Below are positions 1 through 8,652 of a stretch of DNA of 64,000 nucleotides, piece by piece. Under the pieces are notes generated by a model that was not told where the DNA came from, made no database searches, and saw nothing but the letters and a program-made list of their open reading frames with translations. How positions within the stretch are numbered: position 1 is the stretch's first letter; each line of letters starts with the position of its first letter. The position numbers and the translations under genes are program-made. Source of the DNA: CAZOEL01 sp964578835 (GTDB lineage Bacteria; Desulfobacterota; Syntrophobacteria; Syntrophobacterales; Syntrophobacteraceae); assembly GCA_964578835.1 (NCBI GenBank), contig CAZOEL010000004.1, positions 62,001-126,000 of the forward strand, in the 5' to 3' direction.

Positions 1-711
1 CCTTCGAAGCTCCTCGGGGGGAGTTGGACCGATGAGGAGGAACTCATTCGAATGCGGGTTCGCGCCGCTTCAGGCATGCAGGTCCAGCGGATGAAACGCG
101 TGAAGCGCACAAAAAGCGGCGTCAGGAATGACTCGGATCTTGCAGGGATGGTCCCGCCCTATGTTATTGCAATAGGAACGACGCTCGCCGGTCCCAATAC
201 CGTGATGCACATAGTAACAAAGCTCTCCGGTCAATTTCCCGGAGCCATCATAGCTCTTCAGGAGATTCATCCAAGGGTGCTTAGTCCATTTTGTTCCTAT
301 TTCAACGAGATAAGCCCCATAGAGGTCATTCCCCTCGAGGATTCCGCACCTCTTCTACCCAATAAGATCTACATGGGCACCACTTTTAACGGCGCAGTCG
401 TAGAAGAGTCGCCGAACGCCCCCTATGGATTGGAGGTGCGTGTCACCAATCCGGTCAATCATCCAATCGATCAACTATTCGAGAGTACCGCCCATCATCT
501 CGGAGAAAAAGCTTGTGGCGTGCTTTTGACGGGAATAGGCATGGATGGCGCTGCGGGCATGCGGAAGATCAAGGAACAGGGAGGAATTACCATTGCCCAG
601 GAACAAGACTGCTGCGTTTATCCCAACCTTGTCGAGCACGCCCTTCGGGAACGCGTCGTCAGCTCCGTCATGTCTAATATGGAAATAGCACAGTGGATAA
701 ACTCCCTGTAA
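1..711 (+). CDS. CheB-type methylesterase domain protein, catalytically degenerate, 5'-truncated by window edge
   Basis: The frame is open from base 1, so the gene begins upstream; the ATG at 52 is probably internal. The visible part aligns with the C-terminal methylesterase domain of CheB, which removes methyl groups from chemoreceptors. The family signature GASTGG is here GTTLAG (nt 175-192), so the catalytic serine is replaced. The QHMP region carrying the catalytic histidine reads LQEIHP, shifting or losing that His. The third catalytic residue, Asp, is kept in the strong motif LTGIGMDGAAG. The protein is therefore recognisably CheB-like but probably not an esterase. Any N-terminal receiver domain would lie outside the window. 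The next gene runs in the opposite direction. Family assignment is good; loss of activity is inferred from motif comparison. Confidence 0.8.
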   Translation, partial: PSKLLGGSWTDEEELIRMRVRAASGMQVQRMKRVKRTKSGVRNDSDLAGMVPPYVIAIGTTLAGPNTVMHIVTKLSGQFPGAIIALQEIHPRVLSPFCSYFNEISPIEVIPLEDSAPLLPNKIYMGTTFNGAVVEESPNAPYGLEVRVTNPVNHPIDQLFESTAHHLGEKACGVLLTGIGMDGAAGMRKIKEQGGITIAQEQDCCVYPNLVEHALRERVVSSVMSNMEIAQWINSL

Positions 712-743
712 AGTTAGATGAACCCATAGACCGGATGCTGCTT

Positions 744-1136
744 CTAGCTTCCAAAAACCTCTGTTATTTGCTCGATGGCTTTGATTGACCCCAAGCGGAT
801 CTGTCCCAAAGCGACAAGGTTTCCAAAAATGACGACGAGGAGGAAATCTTCGTTTATTCTCGACAAGTGCATATTACGATCAGAGCCTTTATGAAAGAGA
901 AGAGTAAAATCCTCTTCGCCTATCATTTTTGCTATTCTCTCCGTCGCCCCGAAATTTGCCGCTGAAAGAGCGGCAAGGGGCATTATGTCTTCAATGGGAA
1001 GATTACCCTCCCCGGCAATGAGATTTCCTGAAAAGTCGACAATGAAGGCATGCTCTACGCCATGGCTCAAGAATTCATCTGAGAGAATCTCATTCAGCCT
1101 GTTTTTTCTTTGGACGGTCAAGACGAGATTATTCAT
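744..1136 (-). CDS. Roadblock/LC7 (MglB-like) domain protein
   Basis: This 130-residue protein fits the single-domain Roadblock/LC7 family in length and pattern: an N-terminal helix, then FIVDFSGNLIAGEG, a central helix (PLAALSAANFGATERIAKMI), and a closing strand plus helix ending in the last residues. Bacterial members act as regulators of small Ras-like GTPases (for example MglB with MglA in polarity control) or as dimeric scaffolds. No MglA-like GTPase is encoded in this window, so the partner is unknown. It is convergent with the CheB-like gene (32-bp gap) and follows the RHH-PilZ gene on the same strand, so the two may be co-transcribed. A purine-rich RBS (GAGGGG) precedes the ATG. Confidence 0.75.
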   Translation of the reverse strand: MNNLVLTVQRKNRLNEILSDEFLSHGVEHAFIVDFSGNLIAGEGNLPIEDIMPLAALSAANFGATERIAKMIGEEDFTLLFHKGSDRNMHLSRINEDFLLVVIFGNLVALGQIRLGSIKAIEQITEVFGS

Positions 1137-1248
1137 AGCCCCTCTATCGGCTGCTAAACAGCTCGATTCCTATTATTATCATTCGCCTGAGAAACCCACC
1201 ATTACGCCAAAAGAGCCCGCCAAGATCGATCGGACATTTCGTCGGCCA

Positions 1249-1749
1249 TCACATGAGATAATCTTGAAGCCGTTGGTAACTGTTCCCTTCAGCTTCCTTG
1301 AAGGTAGCCCCTACATGAATTTCGTTTCCCAAATCGGACATTCTTCGCGCCTCACACAGAAAAGAAAGCGGCTCCTCAGCTTTGGGCAATTGGAAGGAAA
1401 GCTGAAAGGAAGGCAGTTCGCCAAGAGACGCAACCTTGATCTCAGATCCCTTGGGGTAAGTCACCAGAACGCCGCTCAAGGACAAATCCAGGATAACTCC
1501 GGGGAACGAGCCGGTATGCGAATTGCCTCCCAGTGAAGCCATGCCTGGAAGAGTGATCTTGAGGCGCTCGTGCTTTCGGCGCTCCTCCGGACAGCCGGAA
1601 CCGATTTGGAATCCTTCCTTCTCGAGATGATCTATTATGATCTTGTCCAGCAGGGAAGCAACGCTACGGCGATCCTTCTGAGCAGCCTTCTTCAACGCTT
1701 CTCGAACTTCGCTATTCATCCGAATGGTGTAGACGATATCCTTCTTCAT
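1249..1749 (-). CDS. Ribbon-helix-helix / PilZ fusion protein (putative c-di-GMP-responsive regulator)
   Basis: The start at 1749 is chosen because GGAGGAGTTACG lies directly before it; a longer open frame reaches 1794 without a good RBS. In the 166-residue protein, residues 1-50 (MKKDIVYTIRMNSEVREAL onwards, then a helix and SVASLLDKII) look like an Arc/CopG-type ribbon-helix-helix DNA-binding fold. Residues from about 55 form a PilZ domain with both c-di-GMP motifs: RRKHER (RxxxR) and DLSLSG (DxSxxG). The architecture suggests a transcription factor whose DNA binding responds to c-di-GMP. That function is inference; the RHH part could instead mediate dimerisation. A second PilZ-like gene occurs at 18476-18829. 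Confidence 0.75.
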   Translation of the reverse strand: MKKDIVYTIRMNSEVREALKKAAQKDRRSVASLLDKIIIDHLEKEGFQIGSGCPEERRKHERLKITLPGMASLGGNSHTGSFPGVILDLSLSGVLVTYPKGSEIKVASLGELPSFQLSFQLPKAEEPLSFLCEARRMSDLGNEIHVGATFKEAEGNSYQRLQDYLM

Positions 1750-2498
1750 CGTAACTCCTCCTCCAGAAATGAAAAAGTTCAGTTGCTGCGCCAAAAGGGC
1801 CCGGCTGTCTCATTCATTTTGGGTCCGCGGCTTAAGTCCCTGTCTTTCGGCAGGTTAGGCTTCATCAAGGCTATTGGCGGCATCCTTATAAGACTTTTTC
1901 TTTGTAGAGATCATGGAATCACATATGTAATACCTTGTCAAGGAGTAAATAGCCTACCCAGTAGCCAACATTTTACACCTTTTCGCGAAAAATGACTGTC
2001 AACATACCTATTCCATGTCAGGTCATATGATCTTTCACTTTTTGTGGAGCTCCGCCATGCAGAGTGGAAAACTGACTTCTGGATTGAACCTTGGCGTAAC
2101 ACCTTCATCGTGAGGAATCTGCGGACATCCAAAGTCACTCAATTCACATATTGGTTGGGGCAAGACGAGGAGCTCCTTTCCCTCCCAACGGCAGCGCTTC
2201 TTTACGCCCATTCGATAGACGCAAAAAGACGCGCTCAGCCTACGAACATTAATCAGTCCCAGATTGAGTACCGATACATTTTGCATGATGGCAATTTAGC
2301 TACTCCCGTTGTACAATCAGGCATGGCTGACTCTCTCAACCATTACTAAGCCGTGGAATCGTTTCATAAGATGGGGGATCCAGCTGTTTCATCATAAGAT
2401 TTGCTGACGAAAGAAACCCTTTTCTGATCCCCGTCAGAAGCGCCTCAGGCCTCGATATCAAGCCGGACCTTCTGATTTGGACTTCGCGAGAGAGGATA
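1750..2498. other. Intergenic region without a convincing gene
   Basis: Open frames here are short, on both strands, lack ribosome binding sites and have no recognisable motifs. A TTGACA box on the minus strand (1936-1941) could serve the RHH-PilZ gene, but its -10 is poor. The ACATATGT palindrome near 1921 could be an operator. Upstream of 2499 there is no clear promoter. Confidence 0.4.
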
Positions 2499-3766
2499 AT
2501 GTCGAAATTTACGTATATGCTTTCATCGTCAATCACAATTGCTCTGCTCCTTGTGGCGTTGCCGGCCTGTGAAAAGGCTAGCCCTCCATTTGAGTGCAAG
2601 GACGGCATTGGATGCGTTCATGTTGCGCCGGGGGAACCGATAAAGATAGGCAACCTGCAGGCTCTCTCGGGGAAGGTCGCATCCCTGGGATTGGGGCAGC
2701 TTCGCGGAATCGAGCTTAATATTGATAAGCGGCAGGGAAGAATTCTTGGTCATTCTATCGCGCTGCAAACCGAGGATACCGGATGCACGGCGGAGGGCGG
2801 CGCAAACGCGGCCCTGAAAATAATAGCCGATCCCCAAACGGTCGCCATTCTCGGAACGACCTGTTCAGCTGCAGCGGCCACTGCATCGAAAGCTATGTCC
2901 GACGCCGGCTTGACAATGATTTCAGGCAACAACAGCGCTCCCTTTCTGACTTCCATTGCCGGCAAACGCGCTCCAAACTGGCAGCCGGGCTATTTCAGGA
3001 CCGCGTCCAACGAGGAAACCTCCGGCAAAGCAGCTGCGACTTTCGCCTTTACGAAGTTAGGCGTCCGTAAGGCCGCCGTCATCAATGATGGGGATATTTA
3101 TTCGACTGGACTTACCGGTGGATTCAAACAGGCATTCGAGAAACTGGGAGGAGAAATCGTCCTGTCCGCTTCAATAAACAAAGGGGAAAAGGAGATGCAG
3201 CCAGTGCTCGATGCGGTTATGAATGTCGAGGCGCAGATCGTTTTTTTTCCATTATTTCAACCGGAGGGCAATCAGATCCTTTTGCAGGCCAGAAAGACTC
3301 CTCGATTTGAGAACATTATTCTCATGAGTGATGGCGCCCTGATAGAAAGCTCTTTATAGAAGCTGTCAAAGAAGAAGGGAAAGGCATGTATTTCGTGGGA
3401 CCCGCCCGTCCAAGCGGCAAGGAAGCCGATGAGCTCGCCGATAAATATCGTTCCAGATACAACAGTCCGCCTGCGACGAGCTATTATTTGTCCGCTTACG
3501 ATGCTGCCGAATTGCTGTTCGAGACTATCGAGAAGGTTGCGGTTCGTGGGTCGGATGAATCGCTGCATATAGGCCGGCAGGCTCTACGGGACGCGCTTTA
3601 CGCTGTAAAGGATTTCAAAGGAGTGACCGGCAAGTTGACTTGTGACGAATTCGGGGATTGCGCCCTTCCGGTGTTCAACGTTCTGCGCCTGGATGATCCG
3701 GCGGCGGGACTTAAAGGTTTGGAGTCGAATGTGGTGTTCACTCATGCGCCGCAAAGCCAAAAATAA
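2499..3766 (+). pseudogene. Branched-chain amino acid-type ABC substrate-binding lipoprotein, interrupted by a frameshift
   Basis: Two open frames make one family-length protein. Frame 3 (2499-3359) starts with a lipoprotein signal ending in ALPAC and contains the type I periplasmic binding fold (IKIGNLQALSG, GTTCSAAAATASKAM). It stops at TAG 3357-3359. The continuation FIEAVKEEGKGMYFVGP lies one frame back (frame 2) and runs to 3766. Reading TCT then TTT by reusing base 3353 restores the usual LivJ-like sequence, so one T appears to be missing near 3353. This may be a true pseudogene, a sequencing error, or, less likely, a -1 frameshift; no clear slippery heptamer is present. There is no ABC permease or ATPase nearby. 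The hybrid kinase 128 bp downstream makes a sensory role for the binding protein conceivable. Confidence 0.8.
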
Positions 3767-3829
3767 TAGAAGAGGCGATACACGCCATTTCGACTGTTAA
3801 GCAATTGTTTTACCGCACCCGAGGCTCCC

Positions 3830-3852
3830 GCAGCCCCTTCGCCAAGGGCTGC
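3830..3852 (+). terminator. Possible stem-loop between binding protein and kinase genes
   Basis: The 7-bp arms GCAGCCC (3830-3836) and GGGCTGC (3846-3852) flank a 9-base loop. No U-tract follows, so an intrinsic terminator is weakly supported; it could be an mRNA processing or attenuation structure. Confidence 0.3.
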
Positions 3853-3894
3853 TCTGCCGGAGAGCTTCCGCAGCGTCCATGAAGAGGAACGCCG

Positions 3895-6600
3895 ATGAGT
3901 TTTCGAGATAATTTTTCTCTCTCATTTCGCGATATGAGCATTACGGCCAAGCTTGGTCTCGGCATAGGCCTTTTGCTCTCGCTCATGGTGATGGTGGCTG
4001 CAACGGGATATCTTTCCATGGAAATCATACGCCGCGCCCAGGAATCCATCCGAAGCAGCTCAGAGATCAAGCAAATGGTGCTGGAAATGGACCGCGGGAT
4101 GGAAAAGGCTCGCCGTCTCCATGGCGATTTCTACCTCCAGTTCCCTCAAATCGGCCTCGCCAAGGCCCATGAACAGTATGCCCAACCTTCGGTCAAACAG
4201 ACCGCCAGGGTAATTGCCGTCAGCAATACGCTAAAGGATCTGATTGCACGATCCAAGGTCAGCGAAGCCCTTCATAACAGCCATGTTGATTTGAACTTAT
4301 ATCTCTCTTCAGCAAAACGGTTTGTTGACACATCCATTCAATCGGTTGAACTTGTTACCGAACTGGCCGCTCCACAAAGAGGATTGCATGCGCGGATCGA
4401 GGAACATTTAACCGCTTTGGACGCCGAGTTGAGTGAGAGTGAGAGCCTCGCGCATTTCTTCAGAGAGATGAAGTCATTCACTCAAGAATACATGATAACG
4501 CGCAAGCGTTTCTTGATGCAGTCAGCGTTCAATGCCGCATTCAGCCTCCGCAAGGAAATCAACCGCGCCACATCTTTTGACGATCAAAAAAGAGAGAAAA
4601 TCAACCTGCTCATAGATCAATGCACAGCCGTTGCGGAAAAGATCCTGGACGTCGACGTCGCGATCAAGTCTAAATTCAACGACTTCGCTCTCCAAGCCGA
4701 AGCTGCGGATAAGGTCTCCGCAACATTGGTAAAGCTCGCTCAGGATGAGGTGCTCCAATCGCAGGCGAGGATCAGTCACGCAAACAGGGCTGCGATCATC
4801 ATCATGGCGTCGATCGCCCTGGGAGGGTTGATCGGCGCAGCGGGCATCGCCATAGTATTGAACAAGCACATCACCCGAAGGGTGGTCGGCTTGACTGCAT
4901 CCGCCGCGGAGATCAGAAGAGGCAACCTTGATGTCTTTGCGCCCGAGGAAGGGAAAGACGAGTTGAGCCAGCTTGCTGGAACGTTCAACCTCATGACGTC
5001 TCGAATCAAGGACCTGATTGACACTCTGGAACATAAAGTGGAGCATCGCACGGCTGAGCTCGCCGAAAGCGAGAGGCGCTTCCGTGAGCTCTTCGAGCAT
5101 TCGAGCAGCGGCGTGGCCGTCTTTGAAGCCGTTGAAGGCGGAAAGGACTTCATCTTCAAAGACCTGAACAAAGCCTGCGAGAAGATCGAACAGATTGAGC
5201 GCCCCAAAGTCATTGGAAGAAGAGTGAGCGAGCTCTTCCCAGGGATTCGGGAGTTCGGACTGTTCGACGTTTTCTACACGGTTTGGAAGACTGGGCATTC
5301 CGCTCGCCATCCCGTGAGCTTCTATTCAGACGGCAGGCTGGAAGGCTGGCGTGAGAACTCAGTTTATAAGCTCCCGACAGGTGAGATAGTCGCCGTATAC
5401 GACGATCGCACAGCGCAAAAGCAGGCTGAAACCGATAAACAAGTCATGGAGGCCAAGCTGCAGCGCGCACAGAAAATGGAGGCCGTTGGCTTGCTGGCCG
5501 GGGGCGTTGCCCATGACCTCAACAATATCCTCTCGGGCATAATTGGTTATCCTGACCTTCTTCTGCTTGAAATTTCCGACGACAGTGAGCTCTACGCCCC
5601 TATCCTGGCCATTCGGGAGTCCGGCCTGAGAGCCGCCGCCGTGGTTGCCGATCTCCTCACTGTGGCCCGCGGCGTGGTCAGCGCTAAAACAACCGTCAAT
5701 CTGAACAGCCTTGTTGTCGAATATTTAGAGTCTCCCGAAATCCAAAAGCTGAAGTCTCACCATGCTCACATCGTCTGCCTTACAAAGCTCGATCCGCAAT
5801 TGCACAACGTGTACTGCTCGCCCATCCACACAAAGAAATGCATAATGAATCTGGTGTTGAACGCAATGGAAGCCATTGACGGCGCAGGCCATATTGTTCT
5901 TTCAACTTTCAATGAAAGCGTGGATGAGAGAAAGGCGCAAAGAAACGGCCTTCAGGCCGGCGATTATGTCGTGCTCAGAGTGGCCGACAATGGCAAGGGA
6001 ATCCCTCCACAAGATCTAGAGCGTATTTTTGAACCGTTCTATACCAAGAAAATCATGGGAAGAAGCGGCACAGGTCTAGGGCTTGCGGTTGTATGGAATA
6101 GCATGATCGATCATGACGGCGCCGTATCGGTGGAAAGCACCGGCAAAGGAACAAGCTTCGACCTTTACTTTCCTGCGTCAACGAAGGAAATAGTCTATGA
6201 GGAAGACGCAGAAAGCCTCAATGGGCTCAAAGGAAATGGAGAAAGAATACTGGTCGTTGATGATGAGCCGCTGCAGCGCGATATCGCCGCCCGTATGCTC
6301 AAAAGGTTGGGCTACAATGCGGAATGCGCGGAATCCGGAGAGAAAGCGGTAGACTACCTGCGCGCAGAAAGCGTTGGCCTGGTTTTGCTCGATATGCTCA
6401 TGGAGCCGGGCATGAACGGTCGTGAGACCTACGAGCGCATCGTTGAAATCCATCCTGGACAAAAGGCGGTAATCGCCAGTGGGTTTTCAGAAAGTCTGGA
6501 TGTTTATCAGGCAAGGAAGCTCGGCGCGCGCGGATTTATCAAGAAGCCATATTCCATTGAAGAACTGGGACGGATCATCAAGGAAGAGCTGAGCAGATAA
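3895..6600 (+). CDS. Membrane hybrid sensor histidine kinase (sensor-HAMP-PAS-HisKA-HATPase-REC)
   Basis: This 901-residue inner-membrane protein has TM1 at about residues 20-41 and a large helical periplasmic sensor (about 42-298). TM2 is at about 299-323, followed by HAMP (324-376) and PAS (395-510). The HisKA domain has its phosphorylatable His540 in GGVAHDLNNI. The HATPase has N-box LVLNAMEAI, G1 DNGKGIP, F-box FEPFYTKK and G2 GTGLGLAVV. A C-terminal receiver carries Asp833 in LLDMLMEPGMNG. GAGG lies before the ATG. All catalytic motifs are intact. The receiver would pass phosphate to an unlinked histidine phosphotransfer protein, or act as a brake. Its neighbour, the frameshifted binding lipoprotein, could have supplied the ligand-binding partner; that link is inference from position. 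Confidence 0.9.
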   Translation: MSFRDNFSLSFRDMSITAKLGLGIGLLLSLMVMVAATGYLSMEIIRRAQESIRSSSEIKQMVLEMDRGMEKARRLHGDFYLQFPQIGLAKAHEQYAQPSVKQTARVIAVSNTLKDLIARSKVSEALHNSHVDLNLYLSSAKRFVDTSIQSVELVTELAAPQRGLHARIEEHLTALDAELSESESLAHFFREMKSFTQEYMITRKRFLMQSAFNAAFSLRKEINRATSFDDQKREKINLLIDQCTAVAEKILDVDVAIKSKFNDFALQAEAADKVSATLVKLAQDEVLQSQARISHANRAAIIIMASIALGGLIGAAGIAIVLNKHITRRVVGLTASAAEIRRGNLDVFAPEEGKDELSQLAGTFNLMTSRIKDLIDTLEHKVEHRTAELAESERRFRELFEHSSSGVAVFEAVEGGKDFIFKDLNKACEKIEQIERPKVIGRRVSELFPGIREFGLFDVFYTVWKTGHSARHPVSFYSDGRLEGWRENSVYKLPTGEIVAVYDDRTAQKQAETDKQVMEAKLQRAQKMEAVGLLAGGVAHDLNNILSGIIGYPDLLLLEISDDSELYAPILAIRESGLRAAAVVADLLTVARGVVSAKTTVNLNSLVVEYLESPEIQKLKSHHAHIVCLTKLDPQLHNVYCSPIHTKKCIMNLVLNAMEAIDGAGHIVLSTFNESVDERKAQRNGLQAGDYVVLRVADNGKGIPPQDLERIFEPFYTKKIMGRSGTGLGLAVVWNSMIDHDGAVSVESTGKGTSFDLYFPASTKEIVYEEDAESLNGLKGNGERILVVDDEPLQRDIAARMLKRLGYNAECAESGEKAVDYLRAESVGLVLLDMLMEPGMNGRETYERIVEIHPGQKAVIASGFSESLDVYQARKLGARGFIKKPYSIEELGRIIKEELSR

Positions 6601-6792
6601 AGGCAGGCTCTCCCCGGATTCAGCTCACCAAGGGCGAGGCGAGCCCCAAACGCCGCAAAGCTCATTGCTGCAGGAGGCTGCGCACAGCAACGGAAATCAG
6701 CGCCGCACCATCGTCATTATTTCCAGTTCCGTCGCATTGCCGACAGAATTCCCATTTCAAATACATATACTCACAGCAAACAGCAACCTACA

Positions 6793-6808
6793 TGGCAATA
6801 CAATTGCA
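6793..6808 (+). promoter_or_regulatory. Sigma-54 (-24/-12) promoter match upstream of the nucleobase permease
   Basis: TGGCAATACAATTGCA has GG at 6794-6795 and GC at 6806-6807, separated by exactly 10 bases as the sigma-54 consensus TGGCAC-N5-TTGCA requires. Transcription would begin near 6819, giving a 5' leader of about 97 bases. The rest of the 6601-6915 gap holds no gene. Confidence 0.6.
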
Positions 6809-6915
6809 AACAAATACTGCCTGGTGTAGATATTTCCCTGTTCAGCGGGAGTAGCGCGCTGATCTTTACCATGCGTCTGAGAACAAATGTCGGCACATAG
6901 ACGAAAAGGCAATGC

Positions 6916-8643
6916 ATGAGCAACACTTCCAATTCAGAAACGCTCCTTTACGCTGTCGATGAATCTCCGCCACTTTGGATGGTTATTGTCCTTGGATTTC
7001 AGCATGTACTCGTGATGTATGGAGAGGTTGTTCTCTTTCCAGGAATTGCCGGAAAGATAGGAAATGCTCCGGAAGAGCAAATTGTGTTTGCGACCTTTGC
7101 AGCGGTGCTGGTGAGCGGACTGTGCACACTGCTTCAAGTGCTGCGGTTCGGGAAGATTGGGGCCGGCTACGTCATTTTCATGGGCTCATCCACGGCATAT
7201 CTTGCCTGCGCAAGTCAGGCCGTGCAAATTGGAGGGTTTGCGCTGGTGGGCGCCATGGCCATATTGTCCGCTCCTGTTGAAATTCTATTGTCCTATTTTC
7301 TGAGGCACCTGAGACATATTGTGACGCCCGCCGTGGGTGGAACAGTGATTCTACTCATTGTGATCAGCTTCATGCCGCTGGCCATCAGAGAATGGGTCGG
7401 GGAGCACGGCGAAGCGCACTACGGCTCTGCGCAAAATCTGCTAGTAGGTCTTATCACCTTGACCGTCATCCTCGGGATCAATATCCTGGGGAGTAAAGCC
7501 CTGAAGGTGTGGTCTCCTTTCCTTGCATTCGGATCTGGAAATATTGCTGCGTGGGCGCTTGGCATTACTGATTTCCACCACACGCGCGAGGCGGCCTGGG
7601 TCGGTTTTCCTCATGGCGGTTGGCCCGGCGTCTATCTGGATCTCGGTTGGGAGCATCTACCCATATTCTTGGTTTTCGTGATCGTTACCCTGCTCAATTC
7701 GGTTCAGACCATCGGCAACTGCATGCTGGCTCAAAGCATTTCCGTTCGAAACTTCAAGAAGGTCGATTACGACCGTGTTCAGGGTGGACTTTACGCAGAC
7801 GCTACGAGCAGCATCTTGGCAGGATTGGCGGGAACCATCCCTAACGAGACTTACAGCGAAAACATTCCCGTTCTAAAAATGACTGGGGTTGCATCTAAGG
7901 CCGTGGGCATTTTCGCCGCATCGGCGATCCTCGTCCTGGCGTTCATGCCCAAGGTGAGCGCATTCATTGTGGACATGCCCAACCCTGTCTTCGCCGGATT
8001 TCTGGTGGGGCTCCTGGCCATGATGTTTCATTCCGGCCTTCACTTGATTCTGGAAACCGGAGCCAACAGTCAAACCGGCCTTCTTGTGGGCGTATCGGTA
8101 TGCGTGGGCATGATTGCGGAATCACCCGATTTCTTTCCCAATATAAACCCCGCTGCGCTCTCCCCCTTGCTGGATAGCGGCGTCGCTTTCGGGGGACTCA
8201 CGGCATTGATTCTGAGCGCCACATTCTATCTGATGCCGAAGCCCCGCCTCGATTTCCGCATCGATACCTCCGTAGATCGACTGCCGGCTCTTGTTGACGA
8301 GTTGAACGAAGCTACTGAGGTCTTGAAGCTAACGCCCCAGGAGCTCTCAACCCTTCAATTGGTGTGCGAAGAAATCTTTGTGCATGTAGTATCCCATTTT
8401 CAAGAGCAGGATGAGACGGGCAGCGTTCATTTCACGGTCGCCAAGGACGAAGAGGGAATCTTCGCTGAAATCCAGACCGGCGCTAAAGTGAGCGATGTGG
8501 ATGGACCAACGAGACCTTCCCAGTCCAGCTGGGCAAATGAAGACGACCTGCGGGCCATGGGCCTATTTCTCCTCAGGAATTTGGTTAGAGACGTGAGGCA
8601 CGTGCATATATCCGGCTACTCCTACATTTCCTTCAGAATATGA
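6916..8643 (+). CDS. NCS2-family nucleobase (xanthine/uracil) permease with C-terminal RsbW-like ATPase-fold domain
   Basis: Residues 1 to about 440 form a multi-pass NCS2/SLC23 transporter (proton- or sodium-coupled nucleobase uptake, inner membrane). It has typical segments such as ESPPLWMVIVLGFQHVLVMYG split across the first helix and the Asn/Thr/Glu-rich region NETYSENIPVL, where the family signature Glu lies. Residues 445-575 are an added cytosolic domain resembling the anti-sigma/serine-kinase HATPase fold (LQLVCEEIFVHVVSHF as N-box helix; MGLFLLRNLV as G2-like segment). The usual N-box Asn is His and no DxGxG is seen, so ATP binding may be lost. The RBS AAAGG precedes ATG 6916. A sigma-54 promoter match lies upstream and a TPR gene follows after 9 bp. 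Substrate identity is inferred from the family only. Confidence 0.85.
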   Translation: MSNTSNSETLLYAVDESPPLWMVIVLGFQHVLVMYGEVVLFPGIAGKIGNAPEEQIVFATFAAVLVSGLCTLLQVLRFGKIGAGYVIFMGSSTAYLACASQAVQIGGFALVGAMAILSAPVEILLSYFLRHLRHIVTPAVGGTVILLIVISFMPLAIREWVGEHGEAHYGSAQNLLVGLITLTVILGINILGSKALKVWSPFLAFGSGNIAAWALGITDFHHTREAAWVGFPHGGWPGVYLDLGWEHLPIFLVFVIVTLLNSVQTIGNCMLAQSISVRNFKKVDYDRVQGGLYADATSSILAGLAGTIPNETYSENIPVLKMTGVASKAVGIFAASAILVLAFMPKVSAFIVDMPNPVFAGFLVGLLAMMFHSGLHLILETGANSQTGLLVGVSVCVGMIAESPDFFPNINPAALSPLLDSGVAFGGLTALILSATFYLMPKPRLDFRIDTSVDRLPALVDELNEATEVLKLTPQELSTLQLVCEEIFVHVVSHFQEQDETGSVHFTVAKDEEGIFAEIQTGAKVSDVDGPTRPSQSSWANEDDLRAMGLFLLRNLVRDVRHVHISGYSYISFRI

Positions 8644-8652
8644 GGAGCAATC

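Noticed and set aside
3340..3360. Programmed -1 frameshift as explanation for the binding-protein break
   Set aside because: No convincing X-XXY-YYZ slippery heptamer or downstream pseudoknot was seen; a one-base loss explains it more simply.
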